DNA from: Ascarosepion bandense
Lineage: Eukaryota > Mollusca > Cephalopoda > Sepiida > Sepiidae
DNA length: 64,000 nucleotides
Reading direction: 5' to 3'
Assembly: GCA_037127315.1 (NCBI GenBank)
Contig: JBBBDQ010000399.1
Coordinates: forward strand, 1,484,501-1,548,500
The position numbers and the translations under genes are program-made. This document shows positions 1-11,936 of the stretch, in pieces. The stretch's first letter is position 1. Each line of letters begins with the position of its first letter. The notes below the pieces were generated by a model, which was not told where the DNA came from, did not search any database, and saw only the letters and a program-made list of their open reading frames with translations.

Positions 1-10
1 CGCCAGCACA

Positions 11-226
11 CCCTGGTAACACCTCTTTCAAATTTTAGTTTGTCCTCGACTTTACTTAGAGATTCTTTCGGTTGGATATAAATCCTTGAATCAAAGCCGG
101 AGTTGATAATTTCAGCACATCCTGTTTTCAACTCTTTCAGGTTTTAGTTAGTCGACGAATTTCTCTGAGATTCTTTTGGCAAGATATAAATCCTTGAATC
201 AAAGCCGGAGTTGATAAGGTCAGCCC
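11..226. repeat. 108-bp direct tandem duplication
   Basis: Two head-to-tail copies (about 11-118 and 119-226). They share a long near-identical core ending in AATCAAAGCCGGAGTTGATAA, with scattered differences elsewhere. There is no coding content. The window starts inside or next to the array, so more copies may lie to the left. Confidence 0.85.
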
Positions 227-954
227 ATCAGCAGACTACTCACTACCCAAAACCTATTTTTATAGGGGCTAACACCTAATTTACATATTTCTAGTACCTT
301 TCGAATTCTCACGATTCTACTGGAACATTCTCGATCATTCTAGTACCTTCCAAACATTCTATTTCTAATTTCCTTATTTTTTCGACTAGTTCATGAATTA
401 AAAGTTTTTTGTAATAACAAGTAGGACTCAATAGAGTCCCTTACTACAGCTTTTTAGGCATTGTTAATATTATTTGTATATATAAATGCATCTTCATAAT
501 ACATATACAATTATATGTAAACCACATTAATAGAAAAAACTGTTTTTTAAAGTTATTTTTTATGTTTTTATTATTAATGGGAGCCTTGCCTTTGCAAGAA
601 CTTATCCAATTACACAATATCGGAGCTTTGTTGCTGTGGGTTTTACATAATTTTCTAAATGTTAAGGTGTTTGGCAACTTCGTTGTGGACTTAACACTGC
701 TTTCATGCGAGAGAAAATTTGCTAACAGGAAAAATCTGAATTAAAAACAGAAAGAAGGGCAAAAATATTTTTTTTTCAAACTGAGGAAAGATCTCGGGAG
801 GGATGTCCAAATAGCAGTTAACTTTTCTAAATTTTCGTCTTCCAGAGACTTCCTTAGTTCAACAAATGGTGCCATTGGGAATTGTTTGGCGTACCACGTG
901 AGGCACGCGTGCTGTAGATTGCCGAGTCTTGGTCTAGGGAATATCGACAATGAA
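227..954. other. No gene seen
   Basis: AT-rich DNA. Short open frames on both strands are not supported by any recognisable motif. A run of ATTCT-containing short imperfect repeats lies near 300-365. Confidence 0.6.
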
Positions 955-1020
955 TAGGTAGTTCCACGCTCCTCAAATCCTTCAATCTTTTGACCAGAGG
1001 CCTTGGTGCCGTATATAATT
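955..1020. repeat. Dispersed repeat fragment, related to 28462-28530
   Basis: The stretch from AGTTCCACGCTCCTCAAA to the TATATAATTTA region matches 28462-28530 in order and orientation, with several substitutions. A SINE-1 begins directly after this copy. The parent element is not identified. Confidence 0.6.
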
Positions 1021-1336
1021 TAACGGATGTGCGTTGTGGTGCATTGAATATCGGCTCGGAACAAAAAATCGGGAAGCCGAGTTCGAATTCCAGTTGAATT
1101 CATTGCATTCACTTACGCGCAAATACTCTTAGGAAAGGTATTTATCCGTCTCTTCCTTCTAGTTATGGGTTATATAACAGAACAGATTGGGTTCTATAGC
1201 CTTGGGTGGCAACCAGTCTACCGCAGAAAGCAATGGCAACCTACTGCGGGATAATCTTCTGCCCACTCAGTCATGTCTCTTTCGAGATATGATCGCCCAA
1301 GTGTGTATCACGTATGGCACTTGACTGACTGATTTA
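1021..1336 (+). mobile_element. SINE-1, tRNA-derived SINE
   Basis: The head holds a pol III A-box-like segment (TGGTGCATTGAATATCGG) and a B-box-like GTTCGAATTCC about 45 bp later. A roughly 240-bp body follows, with the family signatures TCCGTCTCTTCC, GCAGAAAGCAATGGCAACC and a palindromic TGTCTCTTTCGAGATATGA. It ends in a CTGACTGACTGA-like tail. At least eight copies lie in the window on both strands, so this is a dispersed family. It would be retrotransposed by a partner LINE; the tail does not say which. Confidence 0.85.
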
Positions 1337-1509
1337 ATGAATGCAGTCGGTTATTTTCTTTCTGGAGGTACTGAAATCAGCCTTTTATTTTATTCGATTA
1401 AATCGGATATTAACAACACTTAAGAAAAAAAAAGAAAAAAAAAACAAACAAATTCCATAAATACTGATTAGTAATACAACATGCCTGTTGTGGTGCGCTT
1501 GGAGGCATA

Positions 1510-1600
1510 AAAAATTCGGCTCTACAGAAGGATACTGAAGATTCCATGGACAGAGCTAGAAAGCAAAAAGGAAGTCTTAAAGAAAACTACACCAAAGTCA
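1510..1600 (+). pseudogene. LINE-B reverse transcriptase C-terminal fragment
   Basis: The bases around GGCTCTACAGAAGGATACTGAAG translate to a decayed form of the LINE-B signature WFYRRMLRI followed by a PWTE-like peptide and stop-ridden sequence. It is only about 90 bp long, so the call rests on similarity to the longer copies at 43440 and 48705. Confidence 0.5.
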
Positions 1601-1739
1601 AGAATTAAAAAAATCACTTTAAAATAAAAATGATAAATAATAATAATAATAAACAGTGAGATATTTAACCTTTTATTTAAAATATACAATACATACATTA
1701 TTCCTAAAATAATACAAATACTAATTAGATTATTAAAAA

Positions 1740-2100
1740 AGTGCGAGAGCAGAATTGTCGTCTGCATTTGGTTAATCTAATTGTGAATGGGTGGAACACA
1801 GTTGCCAATCTGGTTGCACGAGTAAACACCTGTTGCAGAGGCACTAGTGACTTAAGTTCGTTCGAGCAGAAGCCATGAAAGTAACCAGGGATGGAGAAGT
1901 CAGAGGAGGGAATTGATGATTTGAGGTTAGTCTTCTTTTGGAGGGGTTGAAATTCAAAGCCATTTCCTGCCTCAGTTAACCACTAATTAGAGGTCCTTTT
2001 CAAGAGCAGCAGCTTGGTTTACTTTGAAAAATCTGACGGATTTGCTATTAAGACAGAAGTAAATGGTAGTATCATCTGCATAAATATCCACTTGGAAATT
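1740..2100 (-). pseudogene. LINE-A reverse transcriptase fragments
   Basis: On the minus strand, 1740-1890 matches the LINE-A C-terminal coding region (FHGFCS, TRATRLAT, HPF and CRRQF-like peptides). Another piece at about 1985-2090 encodes the RT palm signature IYADDTTIYF. The two parts are separated by about 100 bp of unrelated sequence and have stops and frameshifts. This is a dead, 5'-truncated non-LTR copy. Confidence 0.65.
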
Positions 2101-2611
2101 GATTAATATATTAAATAACAGAAACCGACATTTTAGTTACTCTCTGTGCAATATGCTTTCTCCAAGAAGGACTATTAGAACAAGTTTCTTTTTCATAAAT
2201 ATTTCTATTTAAATATTATTCTCGTAAAATATAAATTATTTTTTTTATTTCAGTATCACGATTGAAAATTTTTTATTTACCCCATGAATACTATATACCA
2301 CGTCGTTCTACAAGCAGAAATGGCGGAGACAATTGGCCCATAATTTAATATGGTCATTGTTTGGAGTTTTGAGGATCAGGTTGAATGTTTAGACATGAGG
2401 ATAACTGTGGACTTCTTACATAGATCGGGACTATTACCAGAGAGATACTTCGGGTAACTGCTTCGAGAAATCATATTTCACATCAGGATAAATAGCCTTT
2501 TTTTTAATTAGTTTCAACCAGTAACATTTAATTTGGTTAATGAAAACGGCCAATGGCAGCTTTTCGAACTTTGGCACTGGAAATGGATTTTTTCTTCGCT
2601 TTGATTTTAAT
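2101..2611. other. No gene seen
   Basis: AT-rich intergenic sequence with no recognisable repeat family or coding signature. Confidence 0.55.
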
Positions 2612-2930
2612 TAGGATATGCGTTGTGACAAAGTAGATATCGACTCAGAACGAGAAATCGGAGTGCCGAGTTCGAATTCCAGTCGAATTCCTTGCATTCA
2701 CTTACGCACAAATACCCTTGGGAAAGGTATTAATCCGTCTCTTCCTTCCAGTTATGGGTTAAATAATAGGACAGATTGGATTCTAGCCTTTGCTGTCAAC
2801 CAGACTACTGCAAAACGCAATGGCAACCTACTGCGGGATATTCTTCTGCTCTGTCAATCATGTCTCGAAAGAGACATGATCGCCCAGAGCGTGTATTACG
2901 TATGGCACTTAACTGACTGACTGATTTATA
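2612..2930 (+). mobile_element. SINE-1 copy
   Basis: Full-length SINE-1. The A-box region is degraded (GTGACAAAGTAGATATCG), but the B-box-like GTTCGAATTCC, the AATGGCAACCTACTGCGGG segment and the CTGACTGACTGA tail are kept. It differs from the 1021 copy at many sites, so the family is old. Confidence 0.83.
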
Positions 2931-3356
2931 ATGACGTTAGAAGCGGCACAAAGCCGAAAGTATGGGTACGGTAGTAGGTGAGGACTGAACCTACTACACA
3001 GCTGTAATGATTCAGGTCAGACATGCTTGATAACCATTACGGCACATCAAGATGCATTTCTCTTTGTTTTATATGTTGGATGTTTGGGCTTTGATTTTTT
3101 TAAAAAAATTTGTTGCACAAAGTTTTCCGCCAGAGCGTTTGCTATACAAATTTTTATCCGTGATGGGTATGTTATTTTGATTGAATTATTTTCTAATGTT
3201 GGTATTATTTTATTCCATATATTATCGATATTTTGCAGTTGTATTTGTTTTAGATATAAAGTTCTTTCATAAATGTTCGATCTTGTCGCAAACTTGATTC
3301 TTCTTGATGTTTGAAGATACAGTATAGTATTTACAGCAGGAATGTTATATTTTTTT
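2931..3356. other. No gene seen
   Basis: Spacer between SINE-1 and LINE-A. The open frame at 3027-3272 has no motif I recognise. Confidence 0.5.
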
Positions 3357-3995
3357 TAAACGTTTCACCCCAAGCAAGGCGGTATAAACACTGATGAGCA
3401 GGGGGCTATATTAAGGAGTAAAAAAAGGAGAGTGAAGATAAAAGCGAACCAGTTACATTGGGTGTCAGAGAAAGAGCAAGAGAAGGATGGAAAGATCAGT
3501 GTGAAGACAGATGCGAAGGTAGAGTAAAAGGAAAAGACCAAAAGAGACACGGGATGATGTAGAAAGGAGTCAAGTGGATAAGAGATGGGAATTGATATTG
3601 CATTTAAATTCGTAGCGGTTGTCGCCGTTAGGAAAGCAAGTATACGGAAGAGAGTTCCACAGTGCGAGAAAAGAAGTTGTTGGAGTAGAATTGTCGGCTG
3701 CATTTAGTTGATTTAACTGTAAAAGAGTAGGACCTTTTTTGCCAGTCTGGTTGCACAAGTAAATTCCTGTGGTGGGGGCACCGGTGACTTAAGTTTGTCG
3801 GGGCAGAAGCCATGAAAATATTTGTAGAAGAGAATGAAGGAAGCCACATCTCGCCGGTGAGAAAGTGGCTGGAGTCGAGCTGCCAGGTAGGGACAGATTA
3901 CAGATTTTCTTTTGGAGCCTGTCGAGAACACTGAGATGAACAGCAGGGACGCCTGACCAGATATGACAACAGTATTCTCTGCACGGTCGGATGGT
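3357..3995 (-). pseudogene. LINE-A 3' region, 5'-truncated
   Basis: Read on the minus strand, the copy runs from the RT thumb region (VVISGQASLLFISVFSTGSK-like) through HRRDVAS, FILFYKYFHGF, the TRATRLA-like block and LWNSLPYTCFP. It ends in the family 3' UTR, with GCCTTGCTTGGGGTGAAACG followed by a short A-run. The coding part is broken into several frames. Non-LTR elements of the CR1/Jockey superfamily are typically 5'-truncated like this. Confidence 0.8.
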
Positions 3996-4402
3996 TGATT
4001 TAACTTTGTAATATTTGATTAGATTTTGGAAGGAGTTTCTCTTTTAATCAATTGTTTCAGAGAATAAAGTTTCACTGTATATTTCCTTTGTCTGTAGCTT
4101 CCATGAATTTTCGGGTTTCAGGTAAGTGATGCTTCTCTTAAACGGGGTGATTCAAAAGTAGATAATAACATTGGCATCGAATTTGACACGAATGCGGTAA
4201 ATGGTTTGTCTCATTGGGGCTTGAGAAACCGAAGTTTCATCTTTAATAACTACATGGCTAAAGAAGTGGCATCTCACATGGAATGAGAGTGATATTCTCC
4301 AGTGATCGAAAAAAAGGGTTTGGTTAGAAATTCCTAGATTTCTTTCTTGTACCCAATAATTTGTTTTGGTTGATGTGTAATCATGTTGAACGTCATTATA
4401 TA

Positions 4403-4720
4403 AGTACTCAGTTAAGTGCCATACGTGATACACGCTTTGGGCGATCATATCTCGAAAGAGACATGACTGACTGAGCAGAAAGTTATCCCGCAGTAGGTTA
4501 CAATTGCTTTCTGCGGTAGACTGGTTGCCAACCAAGGCTATAGAACCCAATCTTTCCTATTATTTAACCCATACCTGGAGGGAAGAGATGGATTATTACA
4601 TTTCCCAAGGAAATTTCACTTTGTATGCAAGTGAATGCAAGGAATTCAACTGGAATTCGAACTCGGCTCCCCGATTTGTCGTTCCGAGTCGATATGCACT
4701 GCACCACAACGCACGTTTCA
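4403..4720 (-). mobile_element. SINE-1 copy, reverse orientation
   Basis: Reverse complement of the SINE-1 consensus. The tail is at 4403 (CTCAGTTAAGTGCC) and the tRNA-like head at about 4640-4716 (GGAATTCGAAC is the B box and GCACTGCACCACAACGCAC covers the A box). All body blocks are present. Confidence 0.83.
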
Positions 4721-4855
4721 TTTTTTTTTAATTAATGTTTCATGCGTATCCCACCTTATGATTTGATTTCTTTTATTTTCTTTTCTTTTATTTTATTTTA
4801 TTTTTTTGCTAGATTTCCTGGATTTTTATCACTGATTGAAATATTTTTTTAGTAG

Positions 4856-5152
4856 TGATGCGGATGTGCGTCGTGGTGCAGTGGATATCGGCTCGGAACG
4901 AGAAATCGGGAAGAAGAGTTCGAATCCCAGTCTTATTCCTTGCGCGCAAATAGTGTTGAAAAAGGTATTAATCCGTCTCTTCCCTGCAGTTATGGGTTTA
5001 AATAACAGGACAGATTGGGTTTTTTAGCCTTCGTCGGCAGAAAGCAATGGCAACCTACTGCGGGATAATCTTCTGCCCAGTCAGTCATGTCTCTTTCGAG
5101 ACATGATCGCTCAAGCGAGTATCACGTATGGCATTTAGCTAACTGAGTGATG
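4856..5152 (+). mobile_element. SINE-1 copy with small internal deletion
   Basis: The head has a good A box (TGGTGCAGTGG) and a degraded B box (GTTCGAATCCC). About 20 bp between the GGGTT and GCAGAAAGCAATGG blocks are missing relative to other copies. Only 140 bp of A/T-rich sequence separates it from the inverted copy at 4403, so the two could form a long hairpin. Confidence 0.82.
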
Positions 5153-6089
5153 CGGCTAAATTTTGTCTGTAGAATTTTTGTATTTTCAGTAAAATGTTTG
5201 TATCTTTTTGTCTTGTTTACTTTTTTATTTTAAGCAATTTGATAGCCATTTTTTTTCTTTTGTGCATTTTTTTTCGGTTTTGGTGTTATATTTACGAAAA
5301 TGACATCTTCTATGATGAAAGGGGACAGACTTGTCAATGAAACGTCATTCTGTACTTCCATAACTATAAGTCTTGGGAATATATTATTTTCTTGTTTTTT
5401 TGTTGTTGTTTTTTTTAATATATATATTTCGTTTTCTAAACTTCATTATGTATATAATTTTTGGGTTCTATTTTGAACTACAAGGAAAATTAAGTTTTCC
5501 CATCATTACTGCTCCCTACACGCATCGGAGTTAACTTCGACATTGTATATGCGAAATGTCAGGGCGTGGGGGACGAGTAATTCACCCTGGCAAGACGGCA
5601 ACGCAGGAGTGGTAAACTCGGTTTAATAATGACCACAAGATCTCAAGTTCCTTCGATTTCTCGACACAAGTATCGCGAAATATCGCGGACGCACAGCCAT
5701 GTTGTAATCACGAACTCTCAGAACCATTGACCATTGCATTTGCCTCCTAGCATTTTTTGTTAAGACGCTTTGGGTAATTATAACTGCATGCCATATAAAA
5801 ATTTATATACAGTCGGAAAAAAATGCATAAATGCTACGATATGACGTGAAAGAAATTGAATCAAATTTCCCCGAGCGCCCGTCTAGCCCATGTAAGGAAC
5901 AGTGTTGATTGACTAACGAACACATATACACGCGGATATGGATCGCTCAAACATGGATCTTCCTCAGGCATTACTGGTCACCACCCACGGCAAATAAGTG
6001 GACACAGTGGAACCCTAAAATGTAGTGCAGTTGGAATATTCTGCGACATCAGATGACAGGGAGGAACTTCTTGAACAAAGTAACAGACA
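5153..6089. other. No gene seen; locally GC-richer block
   Basis: T-rich spacer, then a noticeably GC-richer stretch at about 5515-5760 (ends of ORFs only, no motif). No match to the other repeats in the window. Confidence 0.5.
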
Positions 6090-7559
6090 GCCGTCATTAT
6101 GTTCTTGAACAGAATAAAAGACAAGCTTCATTTAATCTTTTTCACTAAAATAATACGGCTACCTTCATTATCTTATCGAATAAAATAGAGGTTTGTCTTC
6201 ATTAGCATCTTGAATAAAATAAAGTACAGACTTCATTACATTCTTAAATAAGTTTGCCTATATTAACCCCTGGGATAAAATGCCGAACGCCCCACAATAA
6301 ATTCTTGAATAAAAAAAAGGAGTGTGCTTCCAGTAAATTCGTGTAAAAATAACGGTGAGACATCACAGGACTGTTGAATAATATTACGGTTTGCAGTCAT
6401 TAGCTTTTTAAATAAAATAACGGAATACGTTCATTAGATTCTTGAATAAAATAATAGTTTGATTTCATTGGATTCTTGAATAAAATAACAGAATGCTTTC
6501 ATCAGATTCATGAATAAAATAGCCAAGGGCCTAAATTAGATACTTAAAAGTACGGACTGCATTCATTACATTTTTGATTAAATAAAATGTTTGCCATCAT
6601 TATATTCTTGAATAAAATGACGGAGATTGTTGAATAAAATTATGGATTGCCTTTATTAGATTTTTTAATAATATGACGGATTAACTTCCTTCGATTCTTA
6701 AATTAAATAACGGACTGCTTTCTTTTGAATCTTACTTCCAGGAATTTTTTAAAAATATAACGGACTGCCTTCAATAGATTTTGAATAAAATAACAATTTA
6801 GCTTCATTAAATTTTTTAAATATAAATAGAGTATTGCCTTCATTAGATTTTTTAATAAAATAACAGACTGTTATCGTTTGAATCTTGAATGACATAACGG
6901 GTTACCTTCAATAGTTTTTTAATAAAATAACAGACTTAATTCACTGTGTTCTTGAATATAATAATACACTACCTTCATTAGATTTTTGAATAAAATAACG
7001 CACGGCCTACATCAAAATCTTGAATAATATAATGACCTGCTTCTATTAGATATTAAAATGAAATGACGAATTAGTCTAAAACGAAATAGCGAAATGAATA
7101 TTAGATTCTAAAAAAATCATAACGAAATAATTTCATATCTTTTATAACTTGAATAAAAAGAATACCTTCATTAGATTCTTGAATAAAACAACGGATACCC
7201 TTCATTAGATTCTTGAATAAAACAGCGGATACCCTTCATTAGATTCCTCAATAAAATAACAGACGTTTTTCATTATATTCTTCTTCATTAGTTTCTTGAA
7301 AAAACAACTTGTTGCTTTCATTAAAATTTTGAATCAGATAAACGACTGCCATCATTAGATTAAACTTACGTGATGACTTCATTAGATTGTTGAAAAATAT
7401 AATAGGCTACCTTCATTAACTTCTTCAATAAAAGGACGGTCAGCCTTCATTATATTATTGAATAAAATGGCTGATGATTTCATTAGATTCTTAAATAATA
7501 TAATAGACTGCCATCATTAAATTCTTGAATAAAATAACGGGCGACCTTGATTAGATTAT

Positions 7560-8935
7560 TGAATAAGATAACGAACAGCCATCATTATCTCCTTGAAAAA
7601 AAAAACGGAGGTTTTTCATTAGATTGTTGAATAAAATAACGAACAGCCATCATTATCTCCTTGAAAAAAAAACGGAGGTTTTTCATTAGATTGTTGAATA
7701 AAATAACGAACAGCCATCATTATCACCTTGAAAAAAAACGGAGGTTTTTCATTAGATTGTTGAATAAAATAACGAACAGCCATCATTATCTCCTTGAAAA
7801 AAAAACGGAGGTTTTTCATTAGATTGTTGAATAAAATAACGAACAGCCATCATTATCACCTTGAAAAAAAAAAACGGAGGTTTTTCATTAGATTGTTGAA
7901 TAAAATAACGAACAGCCATCATTATCACCTTGAAAAAAAAACGGAGGTTTTTCATTAGATTGTTGAATAAAATAACGAACAGCCATCATTATCTCCTTGA
8001 AAAAAGAACGGAGGTTTTTCATTAGATTGTTGAATAAAATAACGAACAGCCATCATTATCTCCTTGAAAAAAAAAACGGAGGTTTTTCATTAGATTGTTG
8101 AATAAAATAACGAACAGCCATCATTATCACCTTGAAAAAAGAACGGAGGTTTTTCATTAGATTGTTGAATAAAATAACGAACAGCCATCATTATCTCCTT
8201 GAAAAAAGAACGGAGGTTTTTCATTAGATTGTTGAATAAAATAACGAACAGCCATCATTATCTCCTTGAAAAAAAAAAACGGAGGTTTTTCATTAGATTG
8301 TTGAATAAAATAACGAACAGCCATCATTATCTCCTTGAAAAAAGAACGGAGGTTTTTCATTAGATTGTTGAATAAAATAACGAACAGCCATCATTATCTC
8401 CTTGAAAAAAAAACGGAGGTTTTTCATTAGATTGTTGAATAAAATAACGAACAGCCATCATTATCTCCTTGAAAAAAGAACGGAGGTTTTTCATTAGATT
8501 GTTGAATAAAATAACGAACAGCCATCATTATCTCCTTGAAAAAAGAACGGAGGTTTTTCATTAGATTGTTGAATAAAATAACGAACAGCCATCATTATCT
8601 CCTTGAAAAAAGAACGGAGGTTTTTCATTAGATTGTTGAATAAAATAACGAACAGCCATCATTATCTCCTTGAAAAAAGAACGGAGGTTTTTCATTAGAT
8701 TGTTGAATAAAATAACGAACAGCCATCATTATCTCCTTGAAAAAAGAACGGAGGTTTTTCATTAGATTGTTGAATAAAATAACGAACAGCCATCATTATC
8801 ACCTTGAAAAAAAAACGGAGGTTTTTCATTAGATTGTTGAATAAAATAACGAACAGCCATCATTATCTCCTTGAAAAAAAAAACGGAGGTTTTTCATTAA
8901 ATTGTTGAATAAAATAACGAACAGCCATCATTAGA
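7560..8935. repeat. Homogenised 67-bp dimer block (21 copies)
   Basis: The motif GAACAGCCATCATTA occurs 21 times between 7574 and 8926 at 66-69-bp spacing. Each 67-bp unit is a dimer of the 33-bp satellite monomer. Copies differ mainly in the length of an A-run (AAAAAAAA versus AAAAAAGAA) and in TCTCC versus TCACC. This is strong homogenisation compared with the flanking monomers. Confidence 0.93.
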
Positions 8936-9559
8936 TTCTTGATTAAAATAACATCCAGCCTTCATTATATTCTTGAATAAAAAACGGACTACCCTCATTA
9001 GATTGTTAAATAAGATAACGGACTGTTATAATTATATTCTTTATTACAATAACCCAATGCTTTCATAAGATTATTGAATAAAATAACGTCCTGCCTTTCT
9101 TATATTCTTGAAAAAAAATCATAATGGGCTGCATTCGATAGAATATTGAGTAAAATAACGAGCAATCTTCATTACATTCTTCAATAAAATAATGGACTCC
9201 CTTTATTACAGTCTTGAATAAAATAAAGAACTGGCGTCATTAGATTGTTGAATAAAGTAAAGAACTGCATCCATTAGTCTGTTGAATAAACTAAAGTGCG
9301 GCCTTCATTCGATTTCGGGTAAAATACCGGACTCCCTTCATTAGATTTTTGATTAAAACAACTTACAAACTTCATTAGATTCTTGAATAAAACATCGAAC
9401 TGCCTTCACATAATTTGTTGAACAAAATAAACACTTCCTTCTTTAGATTCTTGTATATAATAATCGATTGATTTCATTAGTTTCTTGAAAATGACGGATT
9501 GCTTCATTGCACTCTTGAATTAAATAAAAAACTGTTTTCATTTCAATTATAAATAATAT

Positions 9560-9990
9560 AACCAACTGCCTTCATTAGATTCTTGAATAACATAGAGGGT
9601 CGTCTTCATTAGTTGCTTAAATAAAATAAAAGACTGCCTTCATTAGATTCTTGAATAACGTAGAGGGTCGTCTTCATTAGTTGCTTAAATAAAATAAAAG
9701 ACTGCCTTCATTAGATTCTTGAATAACATAGAGGGTCGTCTTCATTAGTTGCTTAAATAAAATAAAAGACTGCCTTCATTAGATTCTTGAATAACATAGA
9801 GGGTCGTCTTCATTAGTTGCTTAAATAAAATAAAAGACTGCCTTCGTTAGATTCTTGAATAACATAGAGGGTCGTCTTCATTAGTTGCTTAAATAAAATA
9901 AAAGACTGCCTTCATTAGATTCTTGAATAACATAGAGGGTCGTCTTCATTAGTTGCTTAAATAAAATAAAAGACTGCCTTCATTGGAATC
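9560..9990. repeat. Second homogenised 68-bp dimer block (6 copies)
   Basis: The segment GAATAACATAGAGGGTCGTC recurs six times at 68-bp spacing, each followed by the second half-unit GTTGCTTAAATAAAATAAAA. It is nearly identical between copies. It is a dimer of the same monomer family as the 67-bp block, but a different variant pair. Confidence 0.9.
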
Positions 9991-10449
9991 TGCAAAAAAA
10001 TAAGGATTTGCATTCATGAGACATTTGAATAAAATAAGAGAGGGCCTACATTAGATTCTTTTTTTTTATAATAACGGTCTGCCTTCATTCGATCGCTGAA
10101 TAAAATAACGAATTGCCTTCACTATATTCGTGAAGTAAATATCTAACTGCCTTCATTAGATTTTCATTCAAAATAACCTACTGCCTTCATCAGATTCTTG
10201 AATAAAATAACGATCTGCCTTCATTCGATCGCTGAATAAAATAACGATCTGCCTTCATTCGATTTTCGGATAAAGTAACTCCCTTTATTAGATTCTTAAA
10301 AAGATAATGGCGTGCTTCATCAGATTCTTGAATAAAATAACCGTTTACCTTCACATGCCAAATAAAATATTAAAATGATAATATATATTCATTCAATCCA
10401 CTCGTTTAAATTATTTTTAACTTTTTTTTTACATTTTATTTTTCAGGAT

Positions 10450-11075
10450 ATTTATTCGTTTCAGTTTGGGCCACTTAACGTCATCTCTTCATCATCTGTC
10501 CTCGGCATGACGGTAAACTGCATCCGGCAGCAAGACCTCTGATTGGGAGGTTATGAGGAGCACGGAGCCACCACTTAATTGCTGTTGTTCCCAAGTTCGA
10601 ACTGACCTCGAGTGGTAGCACCTGTTAGGGTCCCAGCGATGGGCAAATAGTTAACCCTCAAACTGGGGTCAAAACACTATGAAAGTATAAGAATACACTT
10701 TTTTGGAAATATATACATAAAAATAGACTTTTATAGAAAAATATACATTCTTGAAGGAAAAATATTAAAACAATTTAAAGAAAAAATTCTGACCATAACA
10801 AATTTTTAAAGCAAAAAGTTATTCTCAGCAAAACATTTTTTAATACAGAACTAGAAGACATTTTCAGTTTTCTAAAATAAAAATGAATAAAAATAAAAAA
10901 AATTATTTAAAATTTGACTAAATCAACATTTTCACTATAACCGAACATTAAAAAAAAAAGAAAAAAAAAGAAAAAAAAAGCAGGACAAAAAACTATTAAA
11001 ACCCCACCATTTTGGCAATAAATAACCCACAAAGAATGATATGCCGTTAAACAAAACTCAAACGCAAATTCATCA
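10450..11075 (+). repeat. Dispersed repeat, partner of 53155-53715
   Basis: It shares with 53155-53715 an ordered series of blocks: ACGGTAAACTGCATCC, GAGGAGCA, GTTAGGGTCC/GTTAGAGTCC, TAACCCTCAAACTGGGG, AAATATATACATAAAAATAGAC, GACTAAATCAAC, and TTAAACAAAACT. The first about 80 bp are GC-richer and translate similarly in both copies (TVNCI.QQ, then EEHG/EEHE), so this may be the 3' end of a coding element with an AT-rich 3' UTR. The family is unidentified. Confidence 0.75.
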
Positions 11076-11499
11076 TCTTCTTACTATTTTCTCTGTAAAA
11101 TAGTAAATGTTTTATTTCAGGAATATTCTGTATGGGCAAAAAATTTTGAATTAGATATGTATGCGTTTATTGCCTGTATCGTGAGGAGTGGGTTTCGTCC
11201 ATTCCTGAAATCTCACTCTTATCGTTGCATTTCGGGTGTTATTTTGATGATTCGCCACACATTAATGGGCTCATCGCAACAATTATGCAGTAGCCTTTGC
11301 CTGACTGAAAATGGAAATCAGTGCGGTAGACAGCAATGAATAAATCAAAGGCATTCTTGCTGTTCACTCTGGACTGATAAAGCAAATCAACGCTAGAATG
11401 GACGCTGAATGTGTTTGGTTAGAAAATATAAATGTTATTATGAAAGCGTGAATCAATTAAGCAGAATCGTTTAAAAACTTACTGACATGAACAGAATGA
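11076..11499. other. No gene seen
   Basis: Unique-looking sequence between the dispersed repeat and the GATA array. The open frame at 11157-11339 shows no motif. Confidence 0.5.
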
Positions 11500-11500
11500 C

Positions 11501-11539
<39 letters not shown>

Positions 11540-11553
11540 CGGAGCAGACTAAA

Positions 11554-11611
<58 letters not shown>

Positions 11612-11657
11612 TGGGATTAATAGAGAAATTGATATGAACAGATTAGTTAGATTAGAT

Positions 11658-11699
<42 letters not shown>

Positions 11700-11724
11700 T
11701 GAACAGATTAAGAGATATGAATTG

Positions 11725-11767
<43 letters not shown>

Positions 11768-11824
11768 TGGGATTAAGAGAGAAATTGGGATATGAACAGA
11801 AATTAGATTATGAATAGATTAGAT

Positions 11825-11866
<42 letters not shown>

Positions 11867-11884
11867 TGAGGAGCTCCATATATG

Positions 11885-11935
<51 letters not shown>
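11500..11935. repeat. Interrupted (GATA)n array ending in (TA)n
   Basis: Five or more GATA blocks of 8-15 repeats are separated by short recurring linkers (TATGAACAGATTA, TTGGGATTAAGAGAGAAATTG). The linkers recur too, so the array is a composite minisatellite of GATA blocks. It is followed by about 50 bp of TA. Confidence 0.95.

Positions 11936-11936
<1 letters not shown>

Larger units (their letters stand above)
6090..10355. repeat. 4.3-kb degenerate satellite, ~33-34-bp unit
   Basis: Almost every 33-34 bp a variant of TTCATTAGATTCTTGAATAA followed by an AATAACGNACTGCC-like half recurs across the whole interval. Units at both ends are highly diverged, while two internal blocks are homogenised. 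No protein is encoded; the open frames inside are translations of the repeat. The pattern is that of a local satellite or large minisatellite with homogenised central blocks. Confidence 0.93.

Noticed and set aside
7619..8360. Minus-strand open frames of repeated MMAVRYFIQQSNEKPPFFF
   Set aside because: They are translations of the 67-bp satellite; the A-run length varies freely, so the frame is not maintained.
6090..10355. CRISPR-like array (regular repeats with spacers)
   Set aside because: The intervals between repeats are variants of the same repeat, not unique spacers, and the context is an animal genome.
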